In this document: positions 1 to 9,258 of the stretch, piece after piece | Layout: every line of letters begins with the position of its first letter | Numbering within the stretch: position 1 is the first letter of the stretch | NCBI GenBank assembly: GCA_947488305.1 | Contig: CANKZM010000004.1 | Span: 501,501 to 565,500, forward strand | DNA: 64,000 nt | Origin: an uncultured Roseobacter sp. | GTDB lineage: Bacteria; Pseudomonadota; Alphaproteobacteria; Rhodobacterales; Rhodobacteraceae | Reading direction: 5' to 3' | Translations under genes and position numbers: made by a program | Notes under the pieces: generated by a model | Told to the model about the DNA's origin: nothing | What the model saw: the letters and a program-made list of their open reading frames with translations, nothing else | Database searches by the model: none

Positions 1-990
1 GCAGACCGCCAAATCCGAAACCAGGTTGATCAACTCACTGCGTCTTTGGAAAATGTCAAACAACTGAACACCCAGATCACCAAAACGATTACGACGGGAG
101 CGGACCCTTCCGCGTTGCTTGATAACCGGCAGGCCCTTATTGATGAGATAAGCTCGATCGTACCTCTCCGCCAGGTGCCACGGGATAACGGGCAGGTCGC
201 CCTTTATTCAACTGGCGGTGCAATTCTGCTGGATGGTGGCGTTGCCGAAATCGAATTCAGCGCGGTCAACCAGGTCACTCCCTACATGTCCATCGAAGGG
301 GGCGAGCTTTCCGGTTTGACCATCAATGGATATCCAGTCCGAACCGACAGCGACCGTGGCGCGCTGAGTGGAGGATCACTTGGCGCACAGTTTGAAATCC
401 GAGATGAACTCGGCACCAGCGCACAATCGCAGCTTGATGCTTTTGCACGCGACTTGATTGAGCGTTTTCAGGATCCCGCAGTGGATCCGACGCTGCTTCC
501 GGGGGATGCTGGCCTTTTCACAGATGAAGGGATGGCCTTTGACCCTCTGGACGAAGTTGGCATCTCATCAAGGCTGCAATTGAACGCAGCCGTTGATGAG
601 CGCCAAGGCGGTGAACCCTGGCGTATCCGTGACGGAATAAACGCAGTTGCCCCGGGTGACGTTGGTGACGCGCGTCTCATCCAAAACCTTTCAGACGCAC
701 TGACGACTGCGCGCGCGCCACTTTCTGGGGATTTTGGTATTGGTGCGTTTTCAGCGGCCAATCTCATCTCGACACTGACGTCGCAAATTGGTGCAGACCG
801 TTACCAGGCTGAGAAAAGCCTGACTTTTGCGTCCTCCCAATTTGACGAACTAAGGCAGCAGATCCTCGCAGACGGTGTGGATAGTGACGAAGAACTGCAA
901 CGGCTTTTGATCGTAGAACAGGCCTATGCTGCGAATGTGAAGATGATCGAGGCCGCCGACGAAATGATGCAAACGATTTTGAGGATCTAA
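1..990 (+). CDS. flgK: Flagellar hook-associated protein 1 (FlgK), 3' part
   Basis: FlgK forms the hook-filament junction with FlgL. The frame is open from base 1, so the gene begins outside the window and only the last 329 residues are present. The TTG at 46 is internal, not a start. The C-terminal end, with a heptad-like run (SQFDELRQQ...) and the closing LIVEQAYAANVKMIEAADEMMQTIL, is the conserved FlgK helix (similar to flagellin D0) that packs in the axial structure. Three bases separate it from flgL, and flgI follows, which is the usual flagellar order. The call is family recognition supported by neighbours. Confidence 0.93.
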   Translation, partial: ADRQIRNQVDQLTASLENVKQLNTQITKTITTGADPSALLDNRQALIDEISSIVPLRQVPRDNGQVALYSTGGAILLDGGVAEIEFSAVNQVTPYMSIEGGELSGLTINGYPVRTDSDRGALSGGSLGAQFEIRDELGTSAQSQLDAFARDLIERFQDPAVDPTLLPGDAGLFTDEGMAFDPLDEVGISSRLQLNAAVDERQGGEPWRIRDGINAVAPGDVGDARLIQNLSDALTTARAPLSGDFGIGAFSAANLISTLTSQIGADRYQAEKSLTFASSQFDELRQQILADGVDSDEELQRLLIVEQAYAANVKMIEAADEMMQTILRI

Positions 991-993
991 ACA

Positions 994-1998
994 ATGAGCT
1001 CCGTATCTTTGGGTGACCTTTCACATTCCTTTTTGTTGCAAAGGCGCAGTGTATCTTTGCGGCAGGATCTGGCTCGGTTGACGGATGAGCTCTCTAGCGG
1101 TCGCGTCGCCGACGTGCGCGACGTTCTATCCGGAAATCACAATTACCTGTCCGGATTGGAGCGATCGATTGCGGTGCTCGAAGGGTTTTCCGTCGCTACA
1201 ACCGAAGCTACATTTTTCACCGGCGCTGTTCAAACTTCACTTGACCGAATTCAGGAGTTCAGTGGGCAGCTGGGCATTGACTTGATTATGGCCAGTGGTG
1301 GACCTGTTGGGGTGATATCCGGAAGCCCGTCGGAAAACGCTGAAAAGCAACTTGAGAGCATCATGAATACCCTCAACGGCGCGATCGCTGGCCGCAGCAT
1401 GTTTGCCGGAACCGCAACCGATGGCCCTGCGCTGGAAAGTACGGAAACACTCTTGACCGAACTCATGACGGCAGTAAGTGGCCAGACAACACCAGAAGAC
1501 ATCATTGCCGCGGCGGAAACTTGGTTTTCTGATCCAGCAGGGTTTGATGCCTTGATTTACACAGGTTCAGATACGGCTTTGGCGCCATTTTCTTTGTCCG
1601 AAACTGAAAGCGTTTCGCTCGATATTCGCGCAAACGATCCAACCTTGAAGGAGGTGCTCAAAAATATCGCGGTTGCGGCATTGGCCAGCGATCCAACGTT
1701 GGGATTGTCGGTGAAGCAACAATCGGAACTTTTTGGTATTGTGGGACTTGGACTTCAATCCGACCAAGATTTGATAACGGACTTGCGGTCGCGCGTCGGC
1801 CTCGCAGAAGCGCGTATCGATCAGATTGCCGTTCGGAATCAGGCAGAAGAAACCAGCACTGAATTTGCTCGAAACTCTCTTCTTGAAGCCGACCCGTTTG
1901 AGACGGCAACCAGATTGGAAAGCGTGCAATTCCAACTTCAGAGCCTTTACTCAGTGACGGTTCGTAACTCACAGTTATCCTTGGTGAATTTCCTATGA
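994..1998 (+). CDS. flgL: Flagellar hook-associated protein 3 (FlgL)
   Basis: A 334-residue flagellin-like protein and second junction protein of the flagellum. The N-terminal helix (about residues 1-100, with LQRRSVSLRQDLARLTDELSSG) and the C-terminal helix (about 270-334, ending RNSQLSLVNFL) are the paired D0/D1 coiled-coil segments. The middle is the variable domain, with a MFAGTATDGPALE stretch typical of FlgL. The start ATG is 3 bases after flgK, and the stop overlaps the flgI ATG by 4 bases (ATGA), so translation is probably coupled. Alphaproteobacterial FlgL proteins are divergent, so the name rests partly on position. Confidence 0.88.
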   Translation: MSSVSLGDLSHSFLLQRRSVSLRQDLARLTDELSSGRVADVRDVLSGNHNYLSGLERSIAVLEGFSVATTEATFFTGAVQTSLDRIQEFSGQLGIDLIMASGGPVGVISGSPSENAEKQLESIMNTLNGAIAGRSMFAGTATDGPALESTETLLTELMTAVSGQTTPEDIIAAAETWFSDPAGFDALIYTGSDTALAPFSLSETESVSLDIRANDPTLKEVLKNIAVAALASDPTLGLSVKQQSELFGIVGLGLQSDQDLITDLRSRVGLAEARIDQIAVRNQAEETSTEFARNSLLEADPFETATRLESVQFQLQSLYSVTVRNSQLSLVNFL

Positions 1999-3098
1999 AG
2001 ACAGTCCTGACAGCCGTACTTTTATTGGCGCTTAGCATCACATCCGCGATTTCGGGCCCAGTGCGGATCAAGGATCTGGTCGAATTTGACGGCGTCCGGG
2101 GGAATGATCTTGTCGGCTATGGCCTCGTAGTCGGATTGAATGGCACCGGGGATGGATTGCGTAACGCTCCTTTCACTGAAGAGATCATGTCGAACATTCT
2201 GGAGCGCTTGGGCGTCAATGTGACAGGGGAACAGTTCAGGCCCAAAAACGTTGCGGCAGTATTCGTAACCGCTGCTTTGCCGCCTTTTGCAAGAGGTGGC
2301 AGCCAGATTGACGTGACAGTATCAGCAATCGGGGATGCCAATAGTTTGCTTGGCGGCACACTTGTCATGACTCCGCTAAACGCTGCGGATGGCCAGATTT
2401 ACGCGGTTGCCCAAGGAACAATTATTGCGGGCGGTGCCGTCGCAGAAGGCGACGGCGCGAATGTGACTCAAGGCGTGCCCACGTCTGGCGTGATACCTTC
2501 GGGTGCCCGCGTCGAGAGAGAGATCGAATTCGACCTTTCCAGTCTGAATGACGTCAGGTTGGCGCTTAGAAATGCTGACTTTACCACTGCTGCCCGCATC
2601 GAATCAGCAATCAACAATGACTTCGGTCGCCCGGTGGCCCGCATGTTGGATTCTGGTACCGTACAGCTAAACGTAGCAGGAACGCAGATGATCTCGGTTG
2701 CTCATGCTTTGGGCCGGGTAGAAAACATTGCCGTGGAGCCGGAACGGAAAGCGCGCGTAGTTGTCGATCAACGCTCTGGGACCATTGTTATGGGTGAAGA
2801 TGTTCGTATTTCGCGTGTGGCAGTTTCGCAAGGAAATCTTACCCTCAGGATCCAAGAAGCACCGATCGCCGTGCAACCCAACCCTTTTTCGGAAGGTGAG
2901 ACTGTAATTGTGCCACGAACTCAAGCCGAGATAGAGGAAGAACCGGGCATCGGTCTGGCAGAAATACCGGAAGGGACGTCACTGTCGGAAGTTATTGCCG
3001 GGTTGAATGCGCTTGGCGTTTCCCCAAGAGACATGATCGATATTTTGAAGAGCATAAAGGCCGCGGGCGCATTGCACGCCGAATTCATCGTGCGGTGA
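1995..3098 (+). CDS. flgI: Flagellar P-ring protein (FlgI)
   Basis: A periplasmic protein that polymerises in the peptidoglycan layer as the P ring around the flagellar rod. It has 367 residues, the usual length. Residues 1-20 are a Sec signal peptide (charged Lys, hydrophobic LLLALSI, cleavage near AIS-GPVRI). Signature stretches follow: RIKDLVEFDGVRGNDLVGYGLVVGLNGTGD near the N terminus, and a C-terminal LNALGVSPRDMIDILKSIKAAGALHAE. It is the last gene of the operon within the window; nothing flagellar follows. Confidence 0.97.
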   Translation: MKTVLTAVLLLALSITSAISGPVRIKDLVEFDGVRGNDLVGYGLVVGLNGTGDGLRNAPFTEEIMSNILERLGVNVTGEQFRPKNVAAVFVTAALPPFARGGSQIDVTVSAIGDANSLLGGTLVMTPLNAADGQIYAVAQGTIIAGGAVAEGDGANVTQGVPTSGVIPSGARVEREIEFDLSSLNDVRLALRNADFTTAARIESAINNDFGRPVARMLDSGTVQLNVAGTQMISVAHALGRVENIAVEPERKARVVVDQRSGTIVMGEDVRISRVAVSQGNLTLRIQEAPIAVQPNPFSEGETVIVPRTQAEIEEEPGIGLAEIPEGTSLSEVIAGLNALGVSPRDMIDILKSIKAAGALHAEFIVR

Positions 3099-3664
3099 CG
3101 ATCAGCTTTGCGCTTTGAAGGTGATCGCCGATTGGAACTTTTTGTAGTTTGGATGTAGCGTAATCGGCCCTTCAGTGTTTTCAAACAGTCGCAAACTTCG
3201 ATCCAAGAAAACGCGATTGATCATCTATCGCTATCCGCTATTCGGTGCTGATCAGTTCTTTGTTTCATCATTGATCGCGCTACAGGTGCTTCAGCAATGC
3301 AGGTGACTTCGAGGTTTCAGCTAACGACCAATGATCTGGAGGTTCCGTGAAGCTGCTGATACCGATGCGGCGGGTGATAGCCTACAGAGATTATTGGCAG
3401 CACCCTTTGCACTCGCGGCGGAAACCGTCATCTGAGGCAATATTGTCAGCTCCTGCATCCACGCTACCTGGAACGCGCTTGCTCATGGATCAATGATCGG
3501 TCCAGTTTAGCAATTTGGGTTCTATAGGCTCCGCTACTAGCCGCCTCAATAAAGCGCCTAAATGAGAAGGCCATAAGCAACATCGCGGTGCATGCAGCTA
3601 CACCAATGATCGCTTTCCTTTCTTCGCTCCGGCAGTTTTCCTCAAGATAATTGCGGTCGTGCTC
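3099..3664. other. Intergenic stretch with one open tract but no convincing gene
   Basis: A 566-base gap between the converging ends of flgI and the M20 hydrolase. On the minus strand, 3664 down to 3474 is open (about 63 codons) in the same frame as the hydrolase, immediately after its TGA. It would encode a hydrophobic segment (about 23 residues) in a charged context, but it has no start codon with a ribosome site. On the plus strand a GTG at 3348 after GGAGG opens 49 codons of low-complexity basic protein. No terminator with a T run was seen. This is probably decayed or non-coding sequence. Confidence 0.4.
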
Positions 3665-4807
3665 TCAATCCTTTTTGAGCAGACATAACAACTGCGACAA
3701 CATGATTTCGCATTGGTTCAATTGTAGTCTGGACACGTATTCGTCAGGTCTGTGGCCCTGAGCCTCCATCGAACCTGGCCCACAGACGACGCTGGGGATT
3801 CCGGCTCTTGCGAAAAAGCCAGCCTCGGTACCAAAGGCCACTTTGCCAAATGGAGTACCGACCGCGCGTTTAACAGTAAGTGCGGCAAATGAGGTCAGGT
3901 CAGTTGCAAGGCTGGGATATGCTGAAGTCCGTTCGATTTCGATGGTGACGCGGTCCCCAAGCCGTCGGCAAATGCCTTCAGCTGCCGCTTTGATTCGTTG
4001 CTCCAAGGCGTCCGGATCGTCCTCGGCCAGATGTCTGAATTCGAAAAGGATTTCGGCATGGTCGGGGACGATGTTGAGAGAGGTACCGCTTTCCAGGAGG
4101 CCCACATGAACAGTCGCGTAAGGTATGTCATAGGCATCATCGCGCTGGCCCGAAGCTTCGAGACGCACTTGCTCGGCCCGTAACTCCGCGACGAAGTCCG
4201 TCGCCGCATGAAGCGCGCTTGCAAATCGTGGGGCCAGCGCGGAATGACCGGCCTCCCCTCTGATCCGTGCGCGATAGGCACGCTTTCCCTTGTGGCCGAG
4301 CACAACGCCCATTATGGTCGGCTCTCCGATCAGGGCCATGCGGGGTTTGCCCATAAGAGGCACCAATCGATCCCACATACGTGCGATGCCGCGACACCCC
4401 ACCTCTTCGTCGTAGGAGAGAACAAGTTTCAAAGGTTCCGTCAGGGGCAGCCTGCTCGCGCGGTCCGCTGCCGCCAGCATCTCTGCCACAAAGCCCTTCA
4501 TGTCGGTCGTTCCACGACCGTAAAGAAAGTCGCCGTCCGCGGTGAGTTTGAAGGGTGGCCTGGTCCAGTGCTGGCCAGTGACAGGCACAACATCCGAATG
4601 TGCAGACAAAATCAGCCCCGGTCCCGGTGGTCCGATCTCGGCATAGAGACCCGCCTTGGGCGCATCCGGGTCCTCCAACCGTGCAACGCGAAACCCTCGC
4701 TCAGTAAGAAAATTCTGAACAAAATCTATCAGCGCCAGATTGGATTGAGCGCTGACCGTTTCGAATCCAACCAATCGATCCAGAACTTCAAGCGACAGGC
4801 TGGTCAC
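3665..4807 (-). CDS. M20-family metallohydrolase, ArgE/acetylornithine-deacetylase-like
   Basis: A zinc amidohydrolase of the M20/ArgE-DapE-carboxypeptidase G2 family, 380 residues. Visible metal and catalytic residues, numbered from the GTG start: H70 and D72 in SAHSDVVP, D102 in GRGTTDMKG, and E134-E135 in SYDEEVG, with a dimerisation domain in the middle (GEAGHSALAP) and a late GTEAGFF. The GTG at 4807 is chosen because it overlaps the LysR stop (GTGA); the frame continues upstream to 4963, but that part lies inside the LysR gene. It is the last gene of the Rieske/RidA/DUF1028 operon. In that setting it more likely cleaves an N-acyl or N-formyl intermediate than acetylornithine. The substrate is inferred. 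Confidence 0.85.
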   Translation of the reverse strand: MTSLSLEVLDRLVGFETVSAQSNLALIDFVQNFLTERGFRVARLEDPDAPKAGLYAEIGPPGPGLILSAHSDVVPVTGQHWTRPPFKLTADGDFLYGRGTTDMKGFVAEMLAAADRASRLPLTEPLKLVLSYDEEVGCRGIARMWDRLVPLMGKPRMALIGEPTIMGVVLGHKGKRAYRARIRGEAGHSALAPRFASALHAATDFVAELRAEQVRLEASGQRDDAYDIPYATVHVGLLESGTSLNIVPDHAEILFEFRHLAEDDPDALEQRIKAAAEGICRRLGDRVTIEIERTSAYPSLATDLTSFAALTVKRAVGTPFGKVAFGTEAGFFARAGIPSVVCGPGSMEAQGHRPDEYVSRLQLNQCEIMLSQLLCLLKKD

Positions 4808-5739
4808 AGGATTGTCTCTCCGCCGATGATGGCAAAACTGTCCGCCCTCGCACAATCGGTCGCGAATTGCAGAAACGATTGCACCACGCTGGATCGTGCT
4901 GCACCCTGTGCGGTCAGAAGACCCATGCGCAGCACGCGGACATCCCCGGAAATCGGAACGCAACGGATCGGTTTGCCATCAGGTGATATGTCGCTTTGCG
5001 GTCGGACGTTTGCAATTGAGTAGCCAAAACCGTTTCCAACGAGTGAGCGCATGACAGCCATATCGCGGGTCCGTTCCGCCACGTTGGGCTCCAAGTTGCA
5101 CGTCGCAAAAAGAGAGAGAAAGTAGTCAGCGCTGATCGGCAGGTCCAACAACACCATCGGTAACTGGGACAATGCATCCAACGATACGTCTGGGCCAGAT
5201 GCAAGGGGGTGTTCTGCTGCCAACAGCGCAAAGGGGCGCAGGCGGATCAAGCCGCTGAATTGAAGATCGGCAGGAATATCCATGTCATATGTCATCGCGA
5301 TGTCGATGTCTGAACGTCGCAGGGCGCTGAAAAGCTCAGCCTGGTTCATCTCTGTCTGCTGAAATCGGACCTCGGGAAACCTTTCCTCGTAGCCGCGTCT
5401 CAGCATTGGCAAGACCAGCTGCGCAAAGGTTACGAGGCATCCAACCGACAGAGGCCCACGCACAGACCCGGTGATGTCAGCTGCAACATCATGCATCGCC
5501 TGCGCGCCGCTCAAAACCTTCTGCGCCTGATCCATCATGCGCCGCCCGCCTGCCGTCAATGCCAAACCCTGTGCATGCTGCCGTACGAAAAGAGGCAATC
5601 CAAACGTCTGCTCAAGCTGTGTGATGGCCGCAGAGATCGACGGAGACGAAACGTTTATACGCTCCGATGCTCGGGCAATGCTGCCGGTTTCGCCAACCGC
5701 GACGAAATACTCAAGCTGCCGAAGGGTGAAAACGGTCAA
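4804..5739 (-). CDS. LysR-family transcriptional regulator
   Basis: 311 residues with an N-terminal winged helix-turn-helix (about 1-65: FTLRQLEYFVAVGETGSIARASERINVSSPSISAAI) and a C-terminal effector-binding domain (about 90-300). The start is a TTG at 5739 preceded by GGGAG eight bases upstream. It lies 60 bases downstream of the Rieske gene on the same strand and overlaps the M20 gene by 4 bases, so it is embedded in the operon it probably controls rather than divergent from it. LysR proteins usually activate with a small-molecule co-inducer, often a pathway substrate or intermediate. A palindrome in the 9159-9362 promoter region is a possible site. Confidence 0.92.
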   Translation of the reverse strand: MTVFTLRQLEYFVAVGETGSIARASERINVSSPSISAAITQLEQTFGLPLFVRQHAQGLALTAGGRRMMDQAQKVLSGAQAMHDVAADITGSVRGPLSVGCLVTFAQLVLPMLRRGYEERFPEVRFQQTEMNQAELFSALRRSDIDIAMTYDMDIPADLQFSGLIRLRPFALLAAEHPLASGPDVSLDALSQLPMVLLDLPISADYFLSLFATCNLEPNVAERTRDMAVMRSLVGNGFGYSIANVRPQSDISPDGKPIRCVPISGDVRVLRMGLLTAQGAARSSVVQSFLQFATDCARADSFAIIGGETIL

Positions 5740-5799
5740 AACGGCACTCCCTCAAACCTTACGTGCGTATGAAACCAGCTTTCGCGTGTCAGCGCCAGA

Positions 5800-6909
5800 T
5801 CATGCCGATGCCTGACCTTGATCCTGACCGGCCAGCCAGGTCTGGAAATCCCGGATCGTGCCTTCGTAGTCTTCGCCCGCTAAGGGCCCTGCGGCAGCGT
5901 GATCCGAGGCTAGCGCCACCTGCATGCGCTCCAGCTTTTCGCGATCCTCGCGGTTGACCTCTTGCCACAGTTTGATGCGGCCCTGGAGCGTTTCGTGATC
6001 AAGGTTCTCCTTGTAGGTCGACATGGTCCATTTGACCCGGATCAGGCCCGCGTGGACCGGGAAGATCGACAGCGACACCAAGAGACTGGCAGCCTGGCTC
6101 GCGACCTGCGTGGGGAAAATCGAGAATAAAGACGAGCGTTTGCGTTCATCGTCGGTCAAACCGGGGGCGCCATCTCCTCGAGAGGCAATGTCGCCCGGAT
6201 AGTTGGCCGCATAGGAGGTAAACCCATCCCCACCTACCAGTTTGCGCGCAAGACCCGTAGGCGTGTATCCGTGCAGCGTTTGCGGATGCACGACGCTCAG
6301 GTGATAGCCTTCCATAAAGTTTTCGACGAGGCATTTCCAATTCGTGCGCCAGTCCTCCTCGGCAGTGTGGACGAGGTGGAAATCTGCCGTTTCATAAGGG
6401 GCGAGCATCGCGTCGAGTTCGGGATAGGCGAATGCCGCTGCAGTGGGATCGAGATTGACGTAAATGAACCCGTTCCAGAGGCAGGTGTTATGCTCTGGCA
6501 GGCGACAGGCTTTGGCATCAAATCCCGCGTTCTCCATCCTCGGAGCCCGCAGGAGCGCGCCGTCTCGCCCATACATCCATGCATGATAGGAACAGATGAA
6601 CCGCTTTGTATTGCCAGTACCTTCGGCCAACGGCATCCCTCGGTGGCGACAGACATTGGCCAGCGCACGGATTGTTCCATCGTCACCCCGAACAACCAGT
6701 ATTGGTTCGTTCAAAAGCTGGATGGTAAAAAAATCGCCGGGTTCGGGAATTTCATCCTGACGGCCAAGGCAATGCCAGCCCCTCCGCAAAACCGTTCTTG
6801 CCTCGTGCTCAAACTGCGCTTGCGAGGTATAATAGGCGCCGGGCATTCCCATCGGACGATCTGCGGGCAGGGCGGCGAGCTCTTGCAGGGTGTCGCGCAA
6901 ATGGTTCAT
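5800..6909 (-). CDS. Rieske non-heme iron oxygenase alpha subunit (first copy)
   Basis: A 369-residue oxygenase of the ring-hydroxylating/GbcA-CntA type. The Rieske [2Fe-2S] ligands are C87 and H89 (CRHRG) with C106 and H109 (CSYHAW). The mononuclear iron motif is ENFMEGYHLSVVH, with H203 and H208. The ATG at 6909 follows GGGAGG and is 14 bases after the DUF1028 stop; the frame is open further upstream but that part overlaps DUF1028. It shares architecture with, but is clearly diverged from, the second copy at 8016-9158. No dedicated ferredoxin or reductase gene is nearby. Single-component Rieske oxygenases without a beta subunit commonly act on quaternary or N-methyl compounds (carnitine, betaines), which fits but does not prove the role. 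Confidence 0.9.
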   Translation of the reverse strand: MNHLRDTLQELAALPADRPMGMPGAYYTSQAQFEHEARTVLRRGWHCLGRQDEIPEPGDFFTIQLLNEPILVVRGDDGTIRALANVCRHRGMPLAEGTGNTKRFICSYHAWMYGRDGALLRAPRMENAGFDAKACRLPEHNTCLWNGFIYVNLDPTAAAFAYPELDAMLAPYETADFHLVHTAEEDWRTNWKCLVENFMEGYHLSVVHPQTLHGYTPTGLARKLVGGDGFTSYAANYPGDIASRGDGAPGLTDDERKRSSLFSIFPTQVASQAASLLVSLSIFPVHAGLIRVKWTMSTYKENLDHETLQGRIKLWQEVNREDREKLERMQVALASDHAAAGPLAGEDYEGTIRDFQTWLAGQDQGQASA

Positions 6910-6923
6910 CAAAACCTCCCCAA

Positions 6924-7598
6924 TCAGATATCGCCTGGTACGCCGTAAGACGGTGCTGCGTCCGGATTCAATGCGCGGCGTACATAGTCTTCGAGCTGGG
7001 GTTTGTAGATATCCCATGCTTCGGAAATCGCAGCGATCGGACAGCCTTGGGTCCAGTCGCAGCGCAGATCGGCGACGGGCCAGCTTACCTGATCGACCAA
7101 CATCATCCCGGCAGAATGGATCGGTCCTGCCTCGCCACCTGCGGCAAGGCCCGCCTTCAACGCAGCCAACAGCCGGTCACCCAAATGACCTGTGCTCGCC
7201 TCGAAGGCCGCGACTATGGCTGCCGGGATACCATCATGTGCCAGCAGATTGCCGCCCGAGGCCACGTCGCGTCCCTGCGCCTCGTTCCAGTGCCCTAAGA
7301 CATTTTCTCCGGAATGGATCGCAGTGCGCCCCTCGGAATCGATCGCTAGGACCTGACGGTACGAAATGTGTGGGGTCTTTGCCCTTATTTCGGCCACAGC
7401 GTCGGGCGCCGAGGTCCCAGACGCCATCAGATCGAGGGTGCGCGGCCCCAGACTGGGGTCCGTCACGTTCTGCGAGGCCACCGCACCAGTGCCTGCGCGC
7501 GCATGGGAACACCGCGCCGCGACCGCTGGCGAGGATGACGAAATCGCGACGCCGAACATTCCCGTATCGACACAGCGCGCAACTAGCGAGAACGTCAT
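6924..7598 (-). CDS. DUF1028 family protein (Ntn-hydrolase-like)
   Basis: 224 residues. The opening TFSLVARCVDTGMFGVAISSSSPAVAARC, the central ASGGNLLA, and the late acidic helix DVI/WDIYKPQLEDYVRRALNPDAAP are typical of DUF1028, a family predicted to have an Ntn-hydrolase fold and to act on amide-like bonds. No experimentally fixed general function is known to me. It sits 4 bases downstream of ridA and 14 bases upstream of a Rieske oxygenase, so it belongs to the same degradative pathway. A role as amidase on a ring-opened N-containing intermediate is inference. Confidence 0.88.
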   Translation of the reverse strand: MTFSLVARCVDTGMFGVAISSSSPAVAARCSHARAGTGAVASQNVTDPSLGPRTLDLMASGTSAPDAVAEIRAKTPHISYRQVLAIDSEGRTAIHSGENVLGHWNEAQGRDVASGGNLLAHDGIPAAIVAAFEASTGHLGDRLLAALKAGLAAGGEAGPIHSAGMMLVDQVSWPVADLRCDWTQGCPIAAISEAWDIYKPQLEDYVRRALNPDAAPSYGVPGDI

Positions 7599-7602
7599 CG
7601 GC

Positions 7603-8019
7603 CTAGTCCGGGATCACGGCGGTGGCGTCGATCTCCACCAGCCATTCGGGACGGGCCAACGCTTGCACGACAAGTCCGGTTGAGACGGGATGCACGCCCT
7701 TTATGTATTCGCCCATCGTTCGATAGACCGCCTCGCGATGGCGCACATCAGTGATGTAGACGACCACCTTCACCAGATGCTCCATGCTGCCACCTGCCTC
7801 CTCGATCAGCTGTTGAATGTTCTGCATCACCTTGTGGGTCTGTTCGACCGGATCGTGGCTGTCGAGGTTGACGGCATCATCGAGGTTCTGAGGGCACTGA
7901 CCGCGCATCCAGACTGTGCTGCCGCCCCGCGTGACGACAGCCTGACACAGATCGTTATCGAGCGACTGCTCGGGGTATGTGTCGCGCGTGTTGAAAGGGC
8001 GAATGCGTTTGTGGATCAT
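7603..8019 (-). CDS. RidA/YjgF family enamine-imine deaminase-like protein
   Basis: 138 residues with the RidA (YjgF/YER057c/UK114) fold: RGQCPQNLDG-type strand (RGQCPQNLDDAVN), a QTHKVMQNIQQLIEEAGGSMEHLVKVVVYITD helix-strand, and VQALARPEWLVEIDATAVI at the C terminus. The conserved Arg (R117-like in RidA) position reads ARPEW, and the terminal Glu in VEIDATAVI is kept, so catalysis is plausible. RidA proteins hydrolyse reactive enamines/imines to ketones and ammonia. The ATG overlaps the stop of the upstream Rieske gene by 4 bases. In this operon it probably processes an enamine formed after heterocycle cleavage. Confidence 0.92.
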   Translation of the reverse strand: MIHKRIRPFNTRDTYPEQSLDNDLCQAVVTRGGSTVWMRGQCPQNLDDAVNLDSHDPVEQTHKVMQNIQQLIEEAGGSMEHLVKVVVYITDVRHREAVYRTMGEYIKGVHPVSTGLVVQALARPEWLVEIDATAVIPD

Positions 8020-9158
8020 GCGGCGCGCCCCGCGTCGATCTTTGCCATCAAGTATTGCGCAAAATCATAGTTTGGTCGCTCCAGATGGCTGAGATGTCCG
8101 GGCTTAGCCAGATCGGAGCATAATCCCTGGAAAACTTTTTCCGTGCAGCCCCGATCCTCAACGTTCACATCATCCAGAAGGGTCTTGAGTCGCGTGAAAT
8201 TGTCCTGCGCGTCCGGGTCGTCCGCATAGTCATCCGACATCCCGCCGCCAAAACGGATATGGACCTGTCCCGGCCCCTTCGGATGCAGCGACAGATACCA
8301 GAAATATCCCGGCGTCAGCGTGATCATCAGGCTGGGATAGAGCGCCAGCAGGAATGTTGTTCGGCGTTCATCCCCTTTCAGCCTGTCATTGCTCGGATGC
8401 GCCATAGCAATGCCCAGAGAGTCGTCTTTGAGGATGGTGTGATAGTTGAACGCCGGATCACCGGGAGGACAGATCATATCCTCCAGCTTTGACAGCCCGC
8501 CAATCGTTCCTGCATGGCACACTGGCAGGTGATAGCTTTCCATGAAGTTCTCGGCCAGTACCTTCCAGTTGGTGTCCCAGACATGCTCTTCATAAAAAGC
8601 TTCGGTGTAGTTGTTCATGTCGTAGCCGGCGATCATGCCGGCGACCGGTGCCAATTGCTCCGAAACCGGCGGAGCCCCGAGATCGAGACAGACGAACACC
8701 CACCCCAGCCATTCCTCGCAGCGGACCTGGGGGAGTTTGTAGTGATCTTTGCAAAACCCCTCGTTCTGCGACATCGCCGGTGCCCCGCGAAGAGAACCAT
8801 CAAGGTTGTAGGTCCAGGCATGGTAGGGACAGACGATGGATCGGGTATTCCCGCGTCCCTGCAGTAAAGTGGACATGCGGTGCAGGCAGACATTGCTCAT
8901 TGCGCGCAAGGCGCCATCCTTGTCGCGCAGTACCACAATCGGCTGGCCTGCAAGTTCGCACGACACGTAGTCCCCCGGATTGCTCAACGCATCAGCACGG
9001 CCTACGCAATACCAATCCTTGCGGAAAATATGCGCCAGTTCTGCCTCCACGAAAGCTTCCGAGGTGTAGACCTCGGTTGGCATGGCTCGCGCTTGCTCGA
9101 AAGGGATAGACACGGTGTCACGCAACGCTTCCACCGGATCGATGTAATCCTTTGCCAA
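8016..9158 (-). CDS. Rieske non-heme iron oxygenase alpha subunit (second copy)
   Basis: 380 residues, first gene of the minus-strand operon. The Rieske cluster ligands are C91/H93 (CLHRM) and C110/H113 (CPYHAW). The catalytic iron motif is ENFMESYHLPVCH, with H210 and H215. The start is TTG at 9158, preceded by AAGGAGG with good spacing; no ATG fits the domain start. The protein resembles GbcA/CntA-type monooxygenases, which hydroxylate N-methyl substrates. Two different Rieske oxygenases in one operon suggest two successive oxygenations of one compound, or a hetero-oligomer. The electron donor is not encoded here. Confidence 0.9.
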   Translation of the reverse strand: MAKDYIDPVEALRDTVSIPFEQARAMPTEVYTSEAFVEAELAHIFRKDWYCVGRADALSNPGDYVSCELAGQPIVVLRDKDGALRAMSNVCLHRMSTLLQGRGNTRSIVCPYHAWTYNLDGSLRGAPAMSQNEGFCKDHYKLPQVRCEEWLGWVFVCLDLGAPPVSEQLAPVAGMIAGYDMNNYTEAFYEEHVWDTNWKVLAENFMESYHLPVCHAGTIGGLSKLEDMICPPGDPAFNYHTILKDDSLGIAMAHPSNDRLKGDERRTTFLLALYPSLMITLTPGYFWYLSLHPKGPGQVHIRFGGGMSDDYADDPDAQDNFTRLKTLLDDVNVEDRGCTEKVFQGLCSDLAKPGHLSHLERPNYDFAQYLMAKIDAGRAA

Positions 9159-9258
9159 CGGCCTTCCTCCTTGCTGTGCCTACACCAAATCATACCTTGC
9201 CGTACTGCATCTGTCCTGAAAAGAAGTAGGATGCCTAATCATCGCTTCGGTTTTTCCT

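Noticed and set aside
3348-3497. Possible 49-codon gene starting at a GTG after GGAGG
   Set aside because: Very short spacing to the GTG, low-complexity basic sequence, no family resemblance.
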